Shown here: positions 1 through 10,859 of the stretch, in pieces
Layout: each line of letters opens with the position of its first letter
Position numbering within the stretch: position 1 is the first letter of the stretch
The notes under the pieces: model-generated
Database searches by the model: none
Told to the model about the DNA's origin: nothing
The model's input: the letters and a program-made list of their open reading frames with translations, nothing else
DNA from: Epiperipatus broadwayi
Lineage: Eukaryota; Onychophora; Udeonychophora; Euonychophora; Peripatidae
Length of the DNA stretch: 64,000 nucleotides
Direction of reading: 5' to 3'
NCBI GenBank assembly: GCA_028023455.1
Contig: JAQFVV010012984.1
Coordinates: forward strand, 1 to 64,000
Made by a program: the position numbers and the translations under genes

Positions 1-97
1 AAAGATGGCGCTATACCAAAAACGCCGAACAAGTGTAAGATTTGTTTTACATAAACAAAAAAGAGTCAGAAATTAACTACCTCTTTCATTTTGCTCA

Positions 98-142
98 CCC
101 AGATCAGCTGATTTCAAGCTGGTTTGCTATCCTCAGTGGGGG
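98..142 (-). ncRNA. Hammerhead ribozyme, family 1 copy 1
   Basis: The minus strand reads CUGAGGA, a short helix II, GAA and the helix III sequence AUCAGCUGAU, then the cleavage-site C. One or two C residues are lost on the plus strand here (cacccag instead of cacccccag), so helix I falls to about four pairs. Core nucleotides are intact. Confidence 0.75.
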
Positions 143-521
143 ATAGAGTATAGAAACTAGATCTAAAACACTGACTCCCAAGTGTTTATGCAAAACGTTT
201 CTATCAGATTGCAACATGAATTTTTCAGACAGGTAAAGTCTTCAAACCCAGCCTAGCAAGCTAGACCATTTATATGGGTCTGATCTCAGTTCAGAATCAC
301 CATATAATCAAAGTCTCTGCAATATATATCATTGCAAGAAAACTCTAAAGGTACATTTATGAAAAAAACAAATACAAGTTAATCAATGTAACCTGCTATC
401 ACTTGTTATTTATCTCCAAAAGATGGCGCTTTTATACCAAAACCGCCGAACAAGTGTAAGATTTGTTTTACATAAACGAAAAAAAAGAGTCAGAAATTAA
501 CTACCTCTTTCATTTGCCTCA

Positions 522-568
522 CCCCCAGATCAGCTGATTTCAAGCTGGTTTGCTATCCTCAGTGGGGA
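522..568 (-). ncRNA. Hammerhead ribozyme, family 1 copy 2
   Basis: The core is identical to the consensus unit. One G is missing on the 5' side of helix I, so the sixth pair becomes U-G rather than C-G. Confidence 0.8.
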
Positions 569-937
569 TAGAGTATAGAAACTAGATCTAAAACACTGAC
601 TCCCAAGCGTTTATGCAAAACATTTCCCATCAGATTGCGAGCGTGAATTTTCAGACCGGTAAAGTCTTCAAACCCAGCCTAGCAAGCTAGTTATTTATAT
701 GGGTCTGATCTCAGTTCAGAATCACCATATAATCAAAGTCTCGCAATATATATCATTGCAAGAAAACTCTAAAGGTACATTTATGAAAAAACAAATACAA
801 GTTAATCACGTAACCTGCTATCACTTGTTATTTATGTCCAAAAGATGGCGCTATACCAAAACCGCTGAACAAGTGTAAGATTTGTTTTACATAAACGAAA
901 AAAGAGTCAGAAATTAACTACCTCTTTCATTTGCTCA

Positions 938-984
938 CCCCCAGATCAGCTGATTTCAAGCTGGTTTGCTATCCTCAGTGGGGG
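938..984 (-). ncRNA. Hammerhead ribozyme, family 1 copy 3
   Basis: This is a consensus copy. Helix I is CCCCCA paired with UGGGGG (6 bp). The core is CUGAGGA and GAA. Helix II is AGC/GCU closed by a U-U mismatch, and helix III is AUC/GAU with a four-base loop. Confidence 0.85.
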
Positions 985-1355
985 ATAGAGTATAGAAACT
1001 AGATCTAAAACACTGACTCCCAAGTGTTTATGCAAAACATTTCTATCAGATTGCAAGTGTGAATTTTTGAGACCGGTAAAGTCTTCAAACCCAGCCTAGC
1101 AAGCTAGATATTTATATGGGTCTGATCTCAGTTCAGAATCACCATATAATCAAAGTCTCTGCAATATATATCATTGCAAGAAAACTCTAAAGGTACATTT
1201 ATGAAAAAACAAATACAAGTTAATCATGTAACCTGCTATCACTTGTTATTTATGTCCAAAAGATGGCGCTATACCAAAACCGCCGAACAAGTGTAAGATT
1301 TGTTTTACATAAACGAAAAAAGAGTCAGAAATTAACTACCTCTTTCATTTGCTCA

Positions 1356-1402
1356 CCCCCAGATCAGCTGATTTCAAGCTGGTTTGCTATCCTCAGTGGG
1401 GG
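1356..1402 (-). ncRNA. Hammerhead ribozyme, family 1 copy 4
   Basis: All core boxes and all three helices match the consensus copy. It lies 418 bp from copy 3. Confidence 0.85.
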
Positions 1403-1773
1403 ATAGAGTATAGAAACTAGATCTAAAACACTGATTCCCAAGTGTTTATGCAAAACGTTTCTATCAGATTGCAAGCGTGAATTTTTCAGACTGGTAAAGT
1501 CTTCAAACCCAGCCTAGCAAGCTAGATATTTATATGGGTCTGATCTCAGTTCAGAATCACCATATAATCAAAGTCTCTGCAATATATATCATTGCAAGAA
1601 AACTCTAAAGGTACATTTATGAAAAAACAAATACAAGTTAATCACGTGACCTGCTATCACTTGTTATTAAGGTCCAAAAGATGGTGCTATACCAAAACCG
1701 CCGAACAAGTGTAAGATTTGTTTTACATAAATGAAAAAAGAGTCAGAAATTAACTACCTCTTTCATTTGCTCA

Positions 1774-1820
1774 CCCCCAGATCAGCTGATTTCAAGCTGG
1801 TTTGCTATCCTCAGTGGGGG
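1774..1820 (-). ncRNA. Hammerhead ribozyme, family 1 copy 5
   Basis: This consensus copy is the last one on the minus strand before the palindrome centre. The next ribozyme, at 2250, is on the other strand, so the two sense directions diverge. Confidence 0.85.
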
Positions 1821-2249
1821 ATAGAGTATAGAAACTAGATCTAAAACACTGACTCCCAAGTGTTTATGCAAAACGTTTCTATCAGATTGCAAGCGTGAAT
1901 TTTTCAGACCGGTAAAGTCTTCAAACCCAGCCTACCAAGCTAGATATTTATATGGGTCTGATCTCAGTTCAGAATCACCATATAATCAAAGTCTCTGCAA
2001 TATATATTGCAGAGACTTTGATTATATGGTGATTCTGAACTGAGATCAGACCCATATAAATATCTATAATTGCAGAGACTTTGATTATATGGTGATTCTG
2101 AACTGAGATCAGACCCATATATATATCTAGCTTGCTAGGCTGGGTTTGAAGACTTTACCGGTCTGAAAAATTCACGCTTGCAATCTGATAGAAACGTTTT
2201 GCATAAACACTTGGGAGTCAGTGTTTTAGATCTAGTTTCTATACTCTAT

Positions 2250-2296
2250 CCCCCACTGAGGATAGCAAACCAGCTTGAAATCAGCTGATCTGGGGG
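2250..2296 (+). ncRNA. Hammerhead ribozyme, family 1 copy 6 (reference copy)
   Basis: Read directly on the plus strand. Helix I 5' side is CCCCCA (2250-2255) and the core is CUGAGGA (2256-2262). Helix II is U-AGC, loop AAACCA, GCU-U (2263-2276). GAA is 2277-2279. Helix III is AUC, loop AGCU, GAU (2280-2289). The cleavage-site C is 2290, and the helix I 3' side is UGGGGG (2291-2296). The conserved core positions C3 to A9 and G12 to A14, the A15.1-U16.1 pair and H17 are all as in known hammerheads. Helix I is open-ended, which makes it type I. The weak point is the U-U apposition at 10.1/11.1, where a G-C pair is usual. Confidence 0.87.
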
Positions 2297-2667
2297 TGAG
2301 CAAATGAAAGAGGTAGTTAATTTCTGACTCTTTTTTCGTTTATGTAAAACAAATCTTACACTTGTTCGGCGGTTTTGGTATAGCGCCATCTTTTGGACAT
2401 AAATAACAAGTGAAAGCAGGTCACGTGATTAACTTGTATTTGTTTTTTCATAAATGTACCTTTAGAGTTTTCTTGCAATGATATATATTGCAGAGACTTT
2501 GATTATATGGTGATTCTGAACTGAGATCAGACCCATATAAATATCTAGCTTTCTAGGCTGGGTTTGAAGACTTTACCGGTCTGAAAAATTCACGCTTGCA
2601 ATCTGATAGAAACGTTTTGCATAAACACTTGGGAGTCAGTGTTTTAGATCTAGTTTCTATACTCTTT

Positions 2668-2714
2668 CCCCCACTGAGGATAGCAAACCAGCTTGAAATC
2701 AGCTGATCTGGGGG
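2668..2714 (+). ncRNA. Hammerhead ribozyme, family 1 copy 7
   Basis: The core is intact and helix I has six pairs. A single substitution upstream (cttt for ctat) lies outside the ribozyme. Confidence 0.85.
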
Positions 2715-3085
2715 TGAGCAAATGAAAGAGGTAGTTAATTTCTGACTCTTTTTTCGTTTATGTAAAACAAATCTTACACTTGTTCGGCGGTTTTGGTATA
2801 GCGCCATCTTTTGGACATAAATAACAAGTGATAGCAGGTTACGTGATTAACTTGTATTTGTTTTTTCATAAATGTACCTTTAGAGTTTTCTTGCAATGAT
2901 ATATATTGCAGAGACTTTGATTATATGGTGATTCTGAACTGAGATCAGACCCATATAAATATCTAGCTTGCTAGGCTGGGTTTGAAGACTTTACCGGTCT
3001 GAAAAATTCACGCTTGCAATCTGATAGAAACGTTTTGCATAAACACTTGGGAGTCAGTGTTTTAGATCTAGTTTCTATACTCTAT

Positions 3086-3132
3086 CCCCCACTGAGGATA
3101 GCAAACCAGCTTGAAATCAGCTGATCTGGGGG
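3086..3132 (+). ncRNA. Hammerhead ribozyme, family 1 copy 8
   Basis: Consensus copy, 418 bp from copy 7; all helices and core boxes are present. Confidence 0.85.
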
Positions 3133-3504
3133 TGAGCAAATGAAAGAGGTAGTTAATTTCTGACTTTTTTTTTCGTTTATGTAAAACAAATCTTACACTT
3201 GTTCGGCGGTTTTGGTATAGCGCCATCTTTTGGACATAATTAACAAGTGATAGCAGGTTACGTGATTAACTTGTATTTGTTTTTTCATAAATGTACCTTT
3301 AGAGTTTTCTTGCAATGATATATATTGCAGAGACTTTGATTATATGGTGATTCTGAACTGAGATCAGACCCATATAAATATCTAGCTTGCTAGGCTGGGT
3401 TTGAAGACTTTACCGGTCTGAAAAATTCACGCTTGCAATCTGATAGAAACGTTTTGCATAAACACTTGGGAGTCAGTGTTTTAGATCTAGTTTCTATACT
3501 CTAT

Positions 3505-3551
3505 CCCCCACTGAGGATAGCAAACCAGCTTGAAATCAGCTGATCTGGGGG
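3505..3551 (+). ncRNA. Hammerhead ribozyme, family 1 copy 9
   Basis: Consensus copy, 419 bp from copy 8; all helices and core boxes are present. Confidence 0.85.
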
Positions 3552-3922
3552 TGAGCAAATGAAAGAGGTAGTTAATTTCTGACTCTGTTTTCGTTTATGT
3601 AAAACAAATCTTACACTTGTTCGGCTGTTTTGGTATAGCGCCATCTTTTGGACATAAATAACAAGTGATAGCAGGTTACGTGATTAACTTGTATTTGTTT
3701 TTTCATAAATGTACCTTTAGAGTTTTCTTGCAATGATATATATTGCAGAGACTTTGATTATATGGTGATTCTGAACTGAGATCAGACCCATATAAATATC
3801 TAGCTTGCTAGGCTGGGTTTGAAGACTTTACCGGTCTGAAAAATTCACGCTTGCAATCTGATAGAAACGTTTTGCATAAACACTTGGGAGTCAGTGTTTT
3901 AGATCTAGTTTCTATACTCTAT

Positions 3923-3969
3923 CCCCCACTGAGGATAGCAAACCAGCTTGAAATCAGCTGATCTGGGGG
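3923..3969 (+). ncRNA. Hammerhead ribozyme, family 1 copy 10
   Basis: Consensus copy in the last unit before the array ends at the (TA)n tract (4123). Confidence 0.85.
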
Positions 3970-4123
3970 TGAGCAAATGAAAGAGGTAGTTAATTTCTGA
4001 CTCTTTTTTCGTTTATGTAAAACAAATCTTACACTTGTTCGGCGGTTTTGGTATAGCACCATCTTTTGGACATAAATAACAAGTGATAGCAGGTTACGTG
4101 ATTAACTTGTATTTGTTTTTTCA

Positions 4124-4740
4124 TATATATATATATATTTCTTACAGTTTTAAAAAGTTCATCTTTAGCAGTTGCTTGCAGTTTGAGATCCAACATATTA
4201 TCACCCAATGTCCTGTGGGCTGCAATATAGGAAAATGATTGGTAATTTCTCTTACTCTTTTGTTTTAGAAAAACTGAAGGGATTGAAGAGTACGTCTTTT
4301 CAATCCCTTCTCCTTCAACTCTTCCTGCACTAACACATATAACACACTCTTTTTTACATCTCTTTCTTTTCCTAATTTATTTCCAAACTTTTTCTTTTAC
4401 ATTAAACTTTCAGATCAAGTAGACATTACATCATTATGATGATGATCCTTTCATTGAGGTCCATTTCCTGACGGCTTTTTTTATTGTCCAGTCTGTTCCT
4501 ATTGTTTTTTCAATCTCCTATCTGACCTTTAATTATACATTTTGAGATGCCTAAGGGCTAGTTTACTTTAACTAATTAAAAATAATCATTTCCATTTTAC
4601 ACAATAGCATTAGTTAATTTATTGTACATTTTTTTTATCTTTAAATCTCTTAAGTTTTTTCTTAATATTTAGTTTTAAAATACCTTTTCTTTTTTAATAG
4701 TTTTCTTTTAATAATTTTTTTTCATTTGGGCAATTTTATA
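4124..4740. other. AT-rich spacer between the two ribozyme arrays
   Basis: No coding potential is visible. A 12-bp perfect inverted repeat, GAAGGGATTGAA and TTCAATCCCTTC, forms a stem-loop with an 11-base loop at 4276-4310. Its role is unknown. (TA)n tracts mark both edges of the spacer. Confidence 0.6.
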
Positions 4741-4885
4741 TATATATATGAAAAACAAAAAACAAGTTAAAAACTTGCTAATGTTTGTATTTATGTCAAC
4801 AGATGGCATTCTACCAAAAACACCATCAAGCGTATGTTTACATAAACATCAGAGCACGCATTCACTATCTCTAACTTTAATTCCA

Positions 4886-4929
4886 CTTTCAGATCATGAT
4901 TTCAAGCTATTTGCTATCATCAGTGAAAG
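4886..4929 (-). ncRNA. Hammerhead ribozyme, family 2 copy A
   Basis: Helix I is CUUUCA paired with UGAAAG (6 bp). The core is CUGAUGA and GAA. Helix II is AGC/GCU with a U-U closing apposition. Helix III is the self-complementary AUCAUGAU, followed by C17. Compared with family 1, both strands of helices I and III have changed and pairing is kept. Confidence 0.82.
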
Positions 4930-5284
4930 GCAGGAATTTTAGAAACTAGATCTAAACACAAACTCTGAGCATTTATGAAACAGTTTCTATTCAGCTTGCA
5001 AGTGTGAATCTTTTAGACATGTAATGTCTTCAAACTCAGCATAGCAAGCCAGATAGATATATGGGTCTGATCTCAGTTCAGCTTCACCACATAGTAGAAA
5101 CCTCTGCAATATATATCATTGCTAGAAAGGCCTCAAAGTTACATTTATGAAAAACAAAAAACAAGTTATAAACTTGCTAACGCTTGTATTTATGTCAACT
5201 GATGGTGTTCTACCCAAAACACCATCAAGCGTATGTTTACATAAACATCAGAGCACACATTCACTATCTCTAACTTTAATTCCA

Positions 5285-5328
5285 CTTTCAGGTCATGATT
5301 TCAAACTATTTGCTATCATCAGTGAAAG
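5285..5328 (-). ncRNA. Hammerhead ribozyme, family 2 copy B (slightly degenerate)
   Basis: The core boxes CUGAUGA and GAA and helix I are intact. Position 16.1 is C instead of U, which breaks the A15.1-U16.1 pair. One helix II pair is a G-U wobble. Activity is doubtful. Confidence 0.65.
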
Positions 5329-5685
5329 ACAGGAATTTTAGAAACTAGATCTAAACACAAACTCTGAGCGTTTATGAAACAGTTTCTATTCAACTTGCAA
5401 GCGTGAATCTTTTAGACACATAATGTCTTCAAACTCAGCATAGCAAGCCAGATAGCTATATGGGTCTGATCTCAGTTCAGCATCACCGCATAGTAGAAGC
5501 CTCTGAAATATATATCATTGCTAGAAAGACCTCAAAGGTACATTTATGAAAAACAAAAACAACAAGTTAAAAACTTGCTAATGCTTATATTTATGTCAAA
5601 AGATGGTGTTCTATCAAAAACACCATCAAGCATATGTTTACATAAACGTCAGAGCATGCATTCACTATCTGTAACTTTAATTCAA

Positions 5686-5729
5686 CTTTCAGATCATGAT
5701 TTCAAGCTATTTTCTATCATCAGTAAAAG
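5686..5729 (-). ncRNA. Hammerhead ribozyme, family 2 copy C
   Basis: The core and helix III are intact. Helix I keeps six pairs with one U-G wobble (CUUUUA with UGAAAG). Helix II has an A-G mismatch in place of the C-G pair. Confidence 0.7.
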
Positions 5730-6009
5730 ACAGGAATTTTAGAAACTAAATACAAGCGTTAGGAAGTTTTTAAATTGTTTTTTGTTTTTCATAAATGTAC
5801 CTTTGAGGTCTTTCTAGCAATGATATATATTTCACAGGCTTCTACTATGTGGTGATGCTGAACTGAGATCAGACCGATATAGCTATCTGGCTTGCTATGC
5901 TGAGTTTGAAGACATTACGTGTCTAAAAGATTCACGCTTGCAAGCTGAATAGAAACTGTTTCATAAATGCTCAGAGTTTGTGTTTACATCTTGTTTCTAA
6001 AATACCTGT

Positions 6010-6052
6010 CTTTCGCTGATGTTAGCAAATAGCTTGAAATCATTATCTGAAA
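6010..6052 (+). ncRNA. Decayed hammerhead ribozyme, family 2 copy D
   Basis: In the inverted unit the core box reads CUGAUGU. The invariant A9 is lost (position 6022), and helix III has a mismatch. The fold is recognisable from its neighbours but it is probably inactive. Confidence 0.6.
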
Positions 6053-6286
6053 GTAGAATTAAAGTTACAGATAGTGAATGCGTACTCTGACGTTTATGTA
6101 AACATACGCTTGATGGTGTTTTTGGTAGAACGCCATTTGTTGACATATATATATATGAGTTTAGATGATGTTTAATTTTCAATTTTTAATTCTTAAAAAA
6201 AAAGTTTTTACTTGCGAACGTTTATTTTTAATGTCTAATTAAAAAAAAAAAATGTAACACATGTGTTCCTGTTACTATATATATAT

Positions 6287-6488
6287 AATTATAATTGAAA
6301 TAATATTTTTAACAGTTTACAAACAATTACAAACAATCTTTAAATCCGCAGAAGTACTTTCGGTTACTGTCTAACCTGCCTCAACTGCCATTAAATTCAG
6401 TTGAGACAGATTAGAAAGTAACCACTGTGCATTTAAAGATTGTTTGTAATTGTTTGTAAACCATTAAAAATATTATTTCAATTATAAT
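6287..6488. mobile_element. Foldback MITE with ~58-bp terminal inverted repeats
   Basis: The arms at 6287-6344 and 6431-6488 are near-perfect inverted repeats beginning AATTATAATTGAAATAATAT. The inner part (about 6360-6420) is also palindromic with a few mismatches, so the whole 202-bp element could fold into one hairpin. It lies at a (TA)n site and has no coding capacity. It is a non-autonomous DNA-transposon-like element of unknown superfamily. Confidence 0.8.
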
Positions 6489-6504
6489 TACAATATTGTT
6501 TTAA

Positions 6505-6511
6505 TTAATGG

Positions 6512-6547
<36 letters not shown>

Positions 6548-6554
6548 CCATTAA
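6505..6554. repeat. TA-cored hairpin
   Basis: TTAATGGATATTAT (6505-6518) and its inverse (6541-6554) flank a (TA)n core. A further (TA)n tract follows to about 6578. Confidence 0.75.
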
Positions 6555-6582
6555 TATATATATATATATATATATATATTGT

Positions 6583-7490
6583 AACCAAAAAGTCCACCCA
6601 AATTGTAACAGGCAGAATTAATGATATAACCCAAAACTGTTATGGTTTAATCCAGTCGCAGTCAGGGTGCACTGTAAAGATCCAGGACATGAAGATACAT
6701 TAAATTACTCAAAATAAATAGTGGAACTATTTAATTAATTATCATTCTTAGTAATTCCTGTATCTTAAAAACAATAATTTAAAACCCTAATTTACAATTT
6801 TTATTTATGTGAGACCTTATAGCCAACCATGAAGAATATGCTATGATCTATAAAACTACTAAAGATTACTCTTCCAGGATTAAATATATGATCCATTTTC
6901 TCAAAAACAACTATCATATGGAGCCATTTTACAAGACAGTTAAAGTTATATAGTCAGCCTCATAACATGATTGGTTGTTGCTCAAATATACTCAGGATTT
7001 TAGTACAGAAATGTCATGTAGAGTATTGGCTTTGCAATAAAAGGTAAGCATGTAACTTTATGTTTTTTCATCATTAATTTAAATGTCAAATTATATCAAT
7101 AGCAATGAGACTCTTATTACAACATGTAAATCATATATTATAATATTATAAAATAGGTTTAATCATCACACTGACTAGCAAACTTATTTATTAATTTAGG
7201 TCCTAATGTCATGAACATCAATAGAAATAACAATTTTTGGATTATATTCCAAAATTAACAAAGCAAAGCAGAAGTGATGTAGGATGTAAATGGGATTTTA
7301 TTATACCCTGTACATCATTAATTATCCAAGAACAAAAGCATTAATATATTCTCTTATAATTTCAGTAACCCTTGTATCCATCATCAAGGACATGTGCTCT
7401 AATATATTGTCTATTTAATAGGTTGGATATTCTGGTTTTAGGTATGACAAATAGCAATGGCACACTTAGGTTAAATTATATAACTACATT
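6583..7490. other. AT-rich stretch without recognisable features
   Basis: I see no coding frame, RNA gene or repeat boundary here. Confidence 0.5.
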
Positions 7491-7544
7491 AATTTATGAC
7501 TCACTCAATATTAAATAAATAATTGGTTAATACAATGTTCACAA

Positions 7545-7725
7545 AATTAGATAAATAAATAAATAAAATAAAAGACAATAACATGTATTTGTTTCTATAC
7601 ATGGATAATGTACATGAATTCGATAAATAAATAAATAAAAAACCATCACATGCACTTGTTTGTATACATGGATTATGCACATGTACTTGTTTCTAAACAT
7701 AAATAATGTATCTAAATTTCAAATA
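7545..7725. repeat. Degenerate ~70-bp tandem repeat
   Basis: Three degenerate copies contain a CACTTGTTTNTATACATGGAT-like core, separated by (AAAT)n runs (gataaataaataaat). Confidence 0.55.
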
Positions 7726-7850
7726 AACACAATATTAAATTTTCTCACAAATGGGTTTGATTTCAGCCCCTTATAGGAGGGAGGATGGGTTCAAACACCT
7801 AGTAATAATCTAATATGTCAACCAGTACCAATGCACATATACCCCAGGTT

Positions 7851-8027
<177 letters not shown>

Positions 8028-8461
8028 CATTGGTATTGTTAAACCTGCAAAAGTTGGCCATAATGAGATAATGAATCAGAAATAGACTTTGAACCTCAAC
8101 TTAGCTGGTTATATCATATAATTGATCTGTAATAAATTATAAAAATAATTCCTTTGAATGCACTTTTGTGGCTGATAACTGAACAAGCGGGATCAACTTA
8201 AAGATGAGGAAAACAATATAAGCACCATAATGTAAGGAAATTCTGCTCAAACATACATTTATACAACAAAGAGCAATAGCATTCCTGTGGATGTATTCAT
8301 CTACACAAAGGAATAACAAAGCATTAAGTGCTCTGTGGGTTTTTTAATCATCATCAGAGTGACAAGCATAATTGCAGACAGTTACACAGATTAACCACCA
8401 GGTCAGAAATGGATTTAAAGATTATAATAAAATGGCAAATGATTATTCTGAAGATTAGACC

Positions 8462-8469
8462 ACCAGCAC

Positions 8470-8512
<43 letters not shown>

Positions 8513-8526
8513 TGGTTATATATATC

Positions 8527-8568
<42 letters not shown>

Positions 8569-8572
8569 GATA
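8462..8572. repeat. Two adjacent TA-cored hairpins
   Basis: ACCAGCA (8462) pairs with TGCTGGT (8510-8516) across (TA)n. TATCACTTTATA (8523) pairs with TATAAAGTGATA (8561-8572) across a second (TA)n. The sequence ACCACCAGCACA-like lies on both outer sides (about 8458 and about 8590), suggesting a duplicated target or internal duplication. Confidence 0.7.
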
Positions 8573-8639
8573 ATGATAATTCTGTGGATTAAACCACCAG
8601 CACAGCATAATACAATATAATATTATAAAATAGTGTTAA

Positions 8640-10341
8640 CATTTATTTTCCAAATAAAAGAGACATAAAATTACTCTTATCAATAAATCTGCTAAATTAG
8701 GAGGCACGTGCAGTCTCACTAACGTGAATTAAGACCTAAAATGAAATAAAAACTTTAATATAGAAAACAACTAAGATAATGATCTATTCTACCTAGATCA
8801 TAGGCAAAATAATAATACATAATAAATATAATATGAGCTTAAGCACAGTACCCTGTGAAGACATACAGAACTAAGCCATGTGTGTTGATGTAAGTTATAG
8901 ATTCATTAAATAATCATTAAAACTTTATGCAAGTGCTGTTCTGTAGTAATTGATTCTCTTCAATCTCTATATCATATGTTCACTCCCAATAATTTAGATT
9001 AATAAATAATTAATTTAGGCACAATACAATATATATTGTGAACTTTTCACATGTATAAGATAATATGAAAATCAAAATACACACTCGTTTAAATAACTGT
9101 TAAATTAAAATACATATTTTAAATATATTGACTATTTACCAATAAAATCAATATAGCACATTTTCTTAATACTTAATGCACAACACAAATAATAAATAGT
9201 TTTCGATTACAATATATAGAATCTTATGAGTTTGATTGTATTCGTTTCCACTCATAATGAATATTTCATAATTAATTGATTCATTCATAGGCGCTCTGAA
9301 TATTCAAGATATTTTTAAAAGATAGAACATGTATAATTTTAATTAGAACATTACTCCAAAGTTAATACATTTTATTACTTATTATTTTAGGTGTTATTCC
9401 AAAGTTAAAATATTTTCATTACGTTTCACTTATTTAGTCAGCATCCAAGACTAAGAATAAATATCCAAACAAGCAAATATCCCACAATTGCTATGACAGT
9501 TATAAAATAATTCTCTAATTACCTGTTATCTTCTTTCAACATTTATTATTATTATTTTAATCATAAGATAACTCACATAGAGGAAATGTTATCTTTAATA
9601 TATGTTTAAAGTGGGATATAATTAATTCTTTATCATTCAGACACTGGCACACAATGCCATTAATATAGTATTTCACTCTGCACATATATAATATACTACA
9701 TGTATTAAAGTCATGAATGTTAAAACATATCCAAGGGAAATATAGCATTACACTTTTCACATATATAGCACAACCATGTGTTACGGTCACCCCAGATTAA
9801 TATAGTCTGTAAACAATAAAGAATATTTTCAAGTAGACTGACCTTTAAAATTGTTATTCCAATTGTTGTGGTTAATAATACCAACAATACAGTCAACAGT
9901 TAGAATCTTGGCTAGCAGACTCAAACAGACTTGTCTAAATGTAACTACACATATTGATACCAGCACATAATAATATCACCAATTTGAATTATATAAGAAA
10001 TGTTTTAATCTAACTTCTTTTTTGTCCTTACTTTTTTTAAGGAGTAGCTTTCATATTTGTTATGTGTTTAACAGCAAAATCAATAAATAAATAGAGATTT
10101 CTGCTATTTATATACTAGCTGTTTCTATCTCCATTATTTATTTATTTATTTTTTAAAAAATCTCTGAACATTTTCTTTTTATCTAATTATATTTCTCCTG
10201 ATTTACATGTTTCTGTTAAAAATAATAACAAAAAATGCATTTATCATATTTTATCAACAGGTTCAAAGTAAATTGAATAAATTGTTGAACCAAACTAAAG
10301 TTATTCTTTAGAATTAGTTACAGAGAAAAAAAAAGTAATAG
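8640..10341. other. AT-rich stretch without recognisable genes
   Basis: Only scattered short ORFs, at chance level for this composition, are present. No RNA gene or element end was recognised. Confidence 0.5.
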
Positions 10342-10560
<219 letters not shown>

Positions 10561-10859
10561 TCTATCTTATTAAATTTGATATAATATGCTGTTGGTTTTG
10601 CAGGTTAAACACAGCTTGTCTTAATCAGTAATTAGAAAAGAGTAAAACTAATATAGTAGAAAAAATATACAATAAGCAAAACAAAAGAAAAGAAATTACA
10701 TAATCTCATCATTGAGTTAATTTGAATACAATTAACAAGTATATATAAAGTGCTAGCTATGATAATCAAGTCATCTAAAAAAGATAAAGAAATTTTAAAT
10801 CAGTTCCAACAAGCTATATATTTGTATCAAATATAATGTTACTATATATATATATATAA

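Larger units (their letters stand above)
1..4123. repeat. Palindromic tandem array of ~418-bp hammerhead-ribozyme units (family 1)
   Basis: Ten near-identical ~418-bp units form this array. Five are in one orientation (bases 1-2003) and five are inverted (about 2067-4123). A 62-bp partial unit (about 2007-2066) is duplicated just right of the centre. The two arms meet without a spacer at about 2003/2004, in a perfect palindrome around TGCAATATATATTGCA. Each unit carries one hammerhead ribozyme, on the minus strand in the left arm and on the plus strand in the right arm. The left end lies outside the window. The right end stops at the unit phase TATGAAAAAAC (read on the minus strand) and runs into (TA)n at 4123. 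Ribozyme spacing is 416-419 bp in the well-preserved units. Units differ by scattered substitutions and small indels, so they are not exact copies. The layout resembles metazoan retrozymes or HHR satellites arranged as a foldback element. Confidence 0.9.
4741..6150. repeat. Older palindromic array of ~400-bp hammerhead units (family 2)
   Basis: Three direct units begin at about 4748, 5147 and 5546; the third is cut short at about 5760. One inverted unit follows (about 5771-6150). The sequence is recognisably related to family 1: both share the blocks TTCAAGCTATTTGCTATC, CTCAGTTCAG and ATATGGGTCTGAT. It is clearly diverged. The layout matches family 1, with minus-strand ribozymes on the left and a plus-strand ribozyme on the right. 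Both edges run into short (TA)n tracts. The left edge starts at the phase TATGAAAAAC, the same unit phase at which the family 1 array ends on its right. Confidence 0.85.

Noticed and set aside
1-4123. Regular array considered as a CRISPR or rDNA spacer
   Set aside because: Units are ~418 bp with no short repeat/unique spacer pattern, and no rRNA sequence is present.
4748-6182. Similar 60-74-residue ORFs in each family 2 unit (MKNKKQVKNLL...)
   Set aside because: They overlap the antisense of the hammerhead, are not kept open in family 1, and their similarity is explained by DNA-level repetition.
8340-8365. TCATCAG near 8355 as a hammerhead core
   Set aside because: No GAA box or helices follow on the minus strand.
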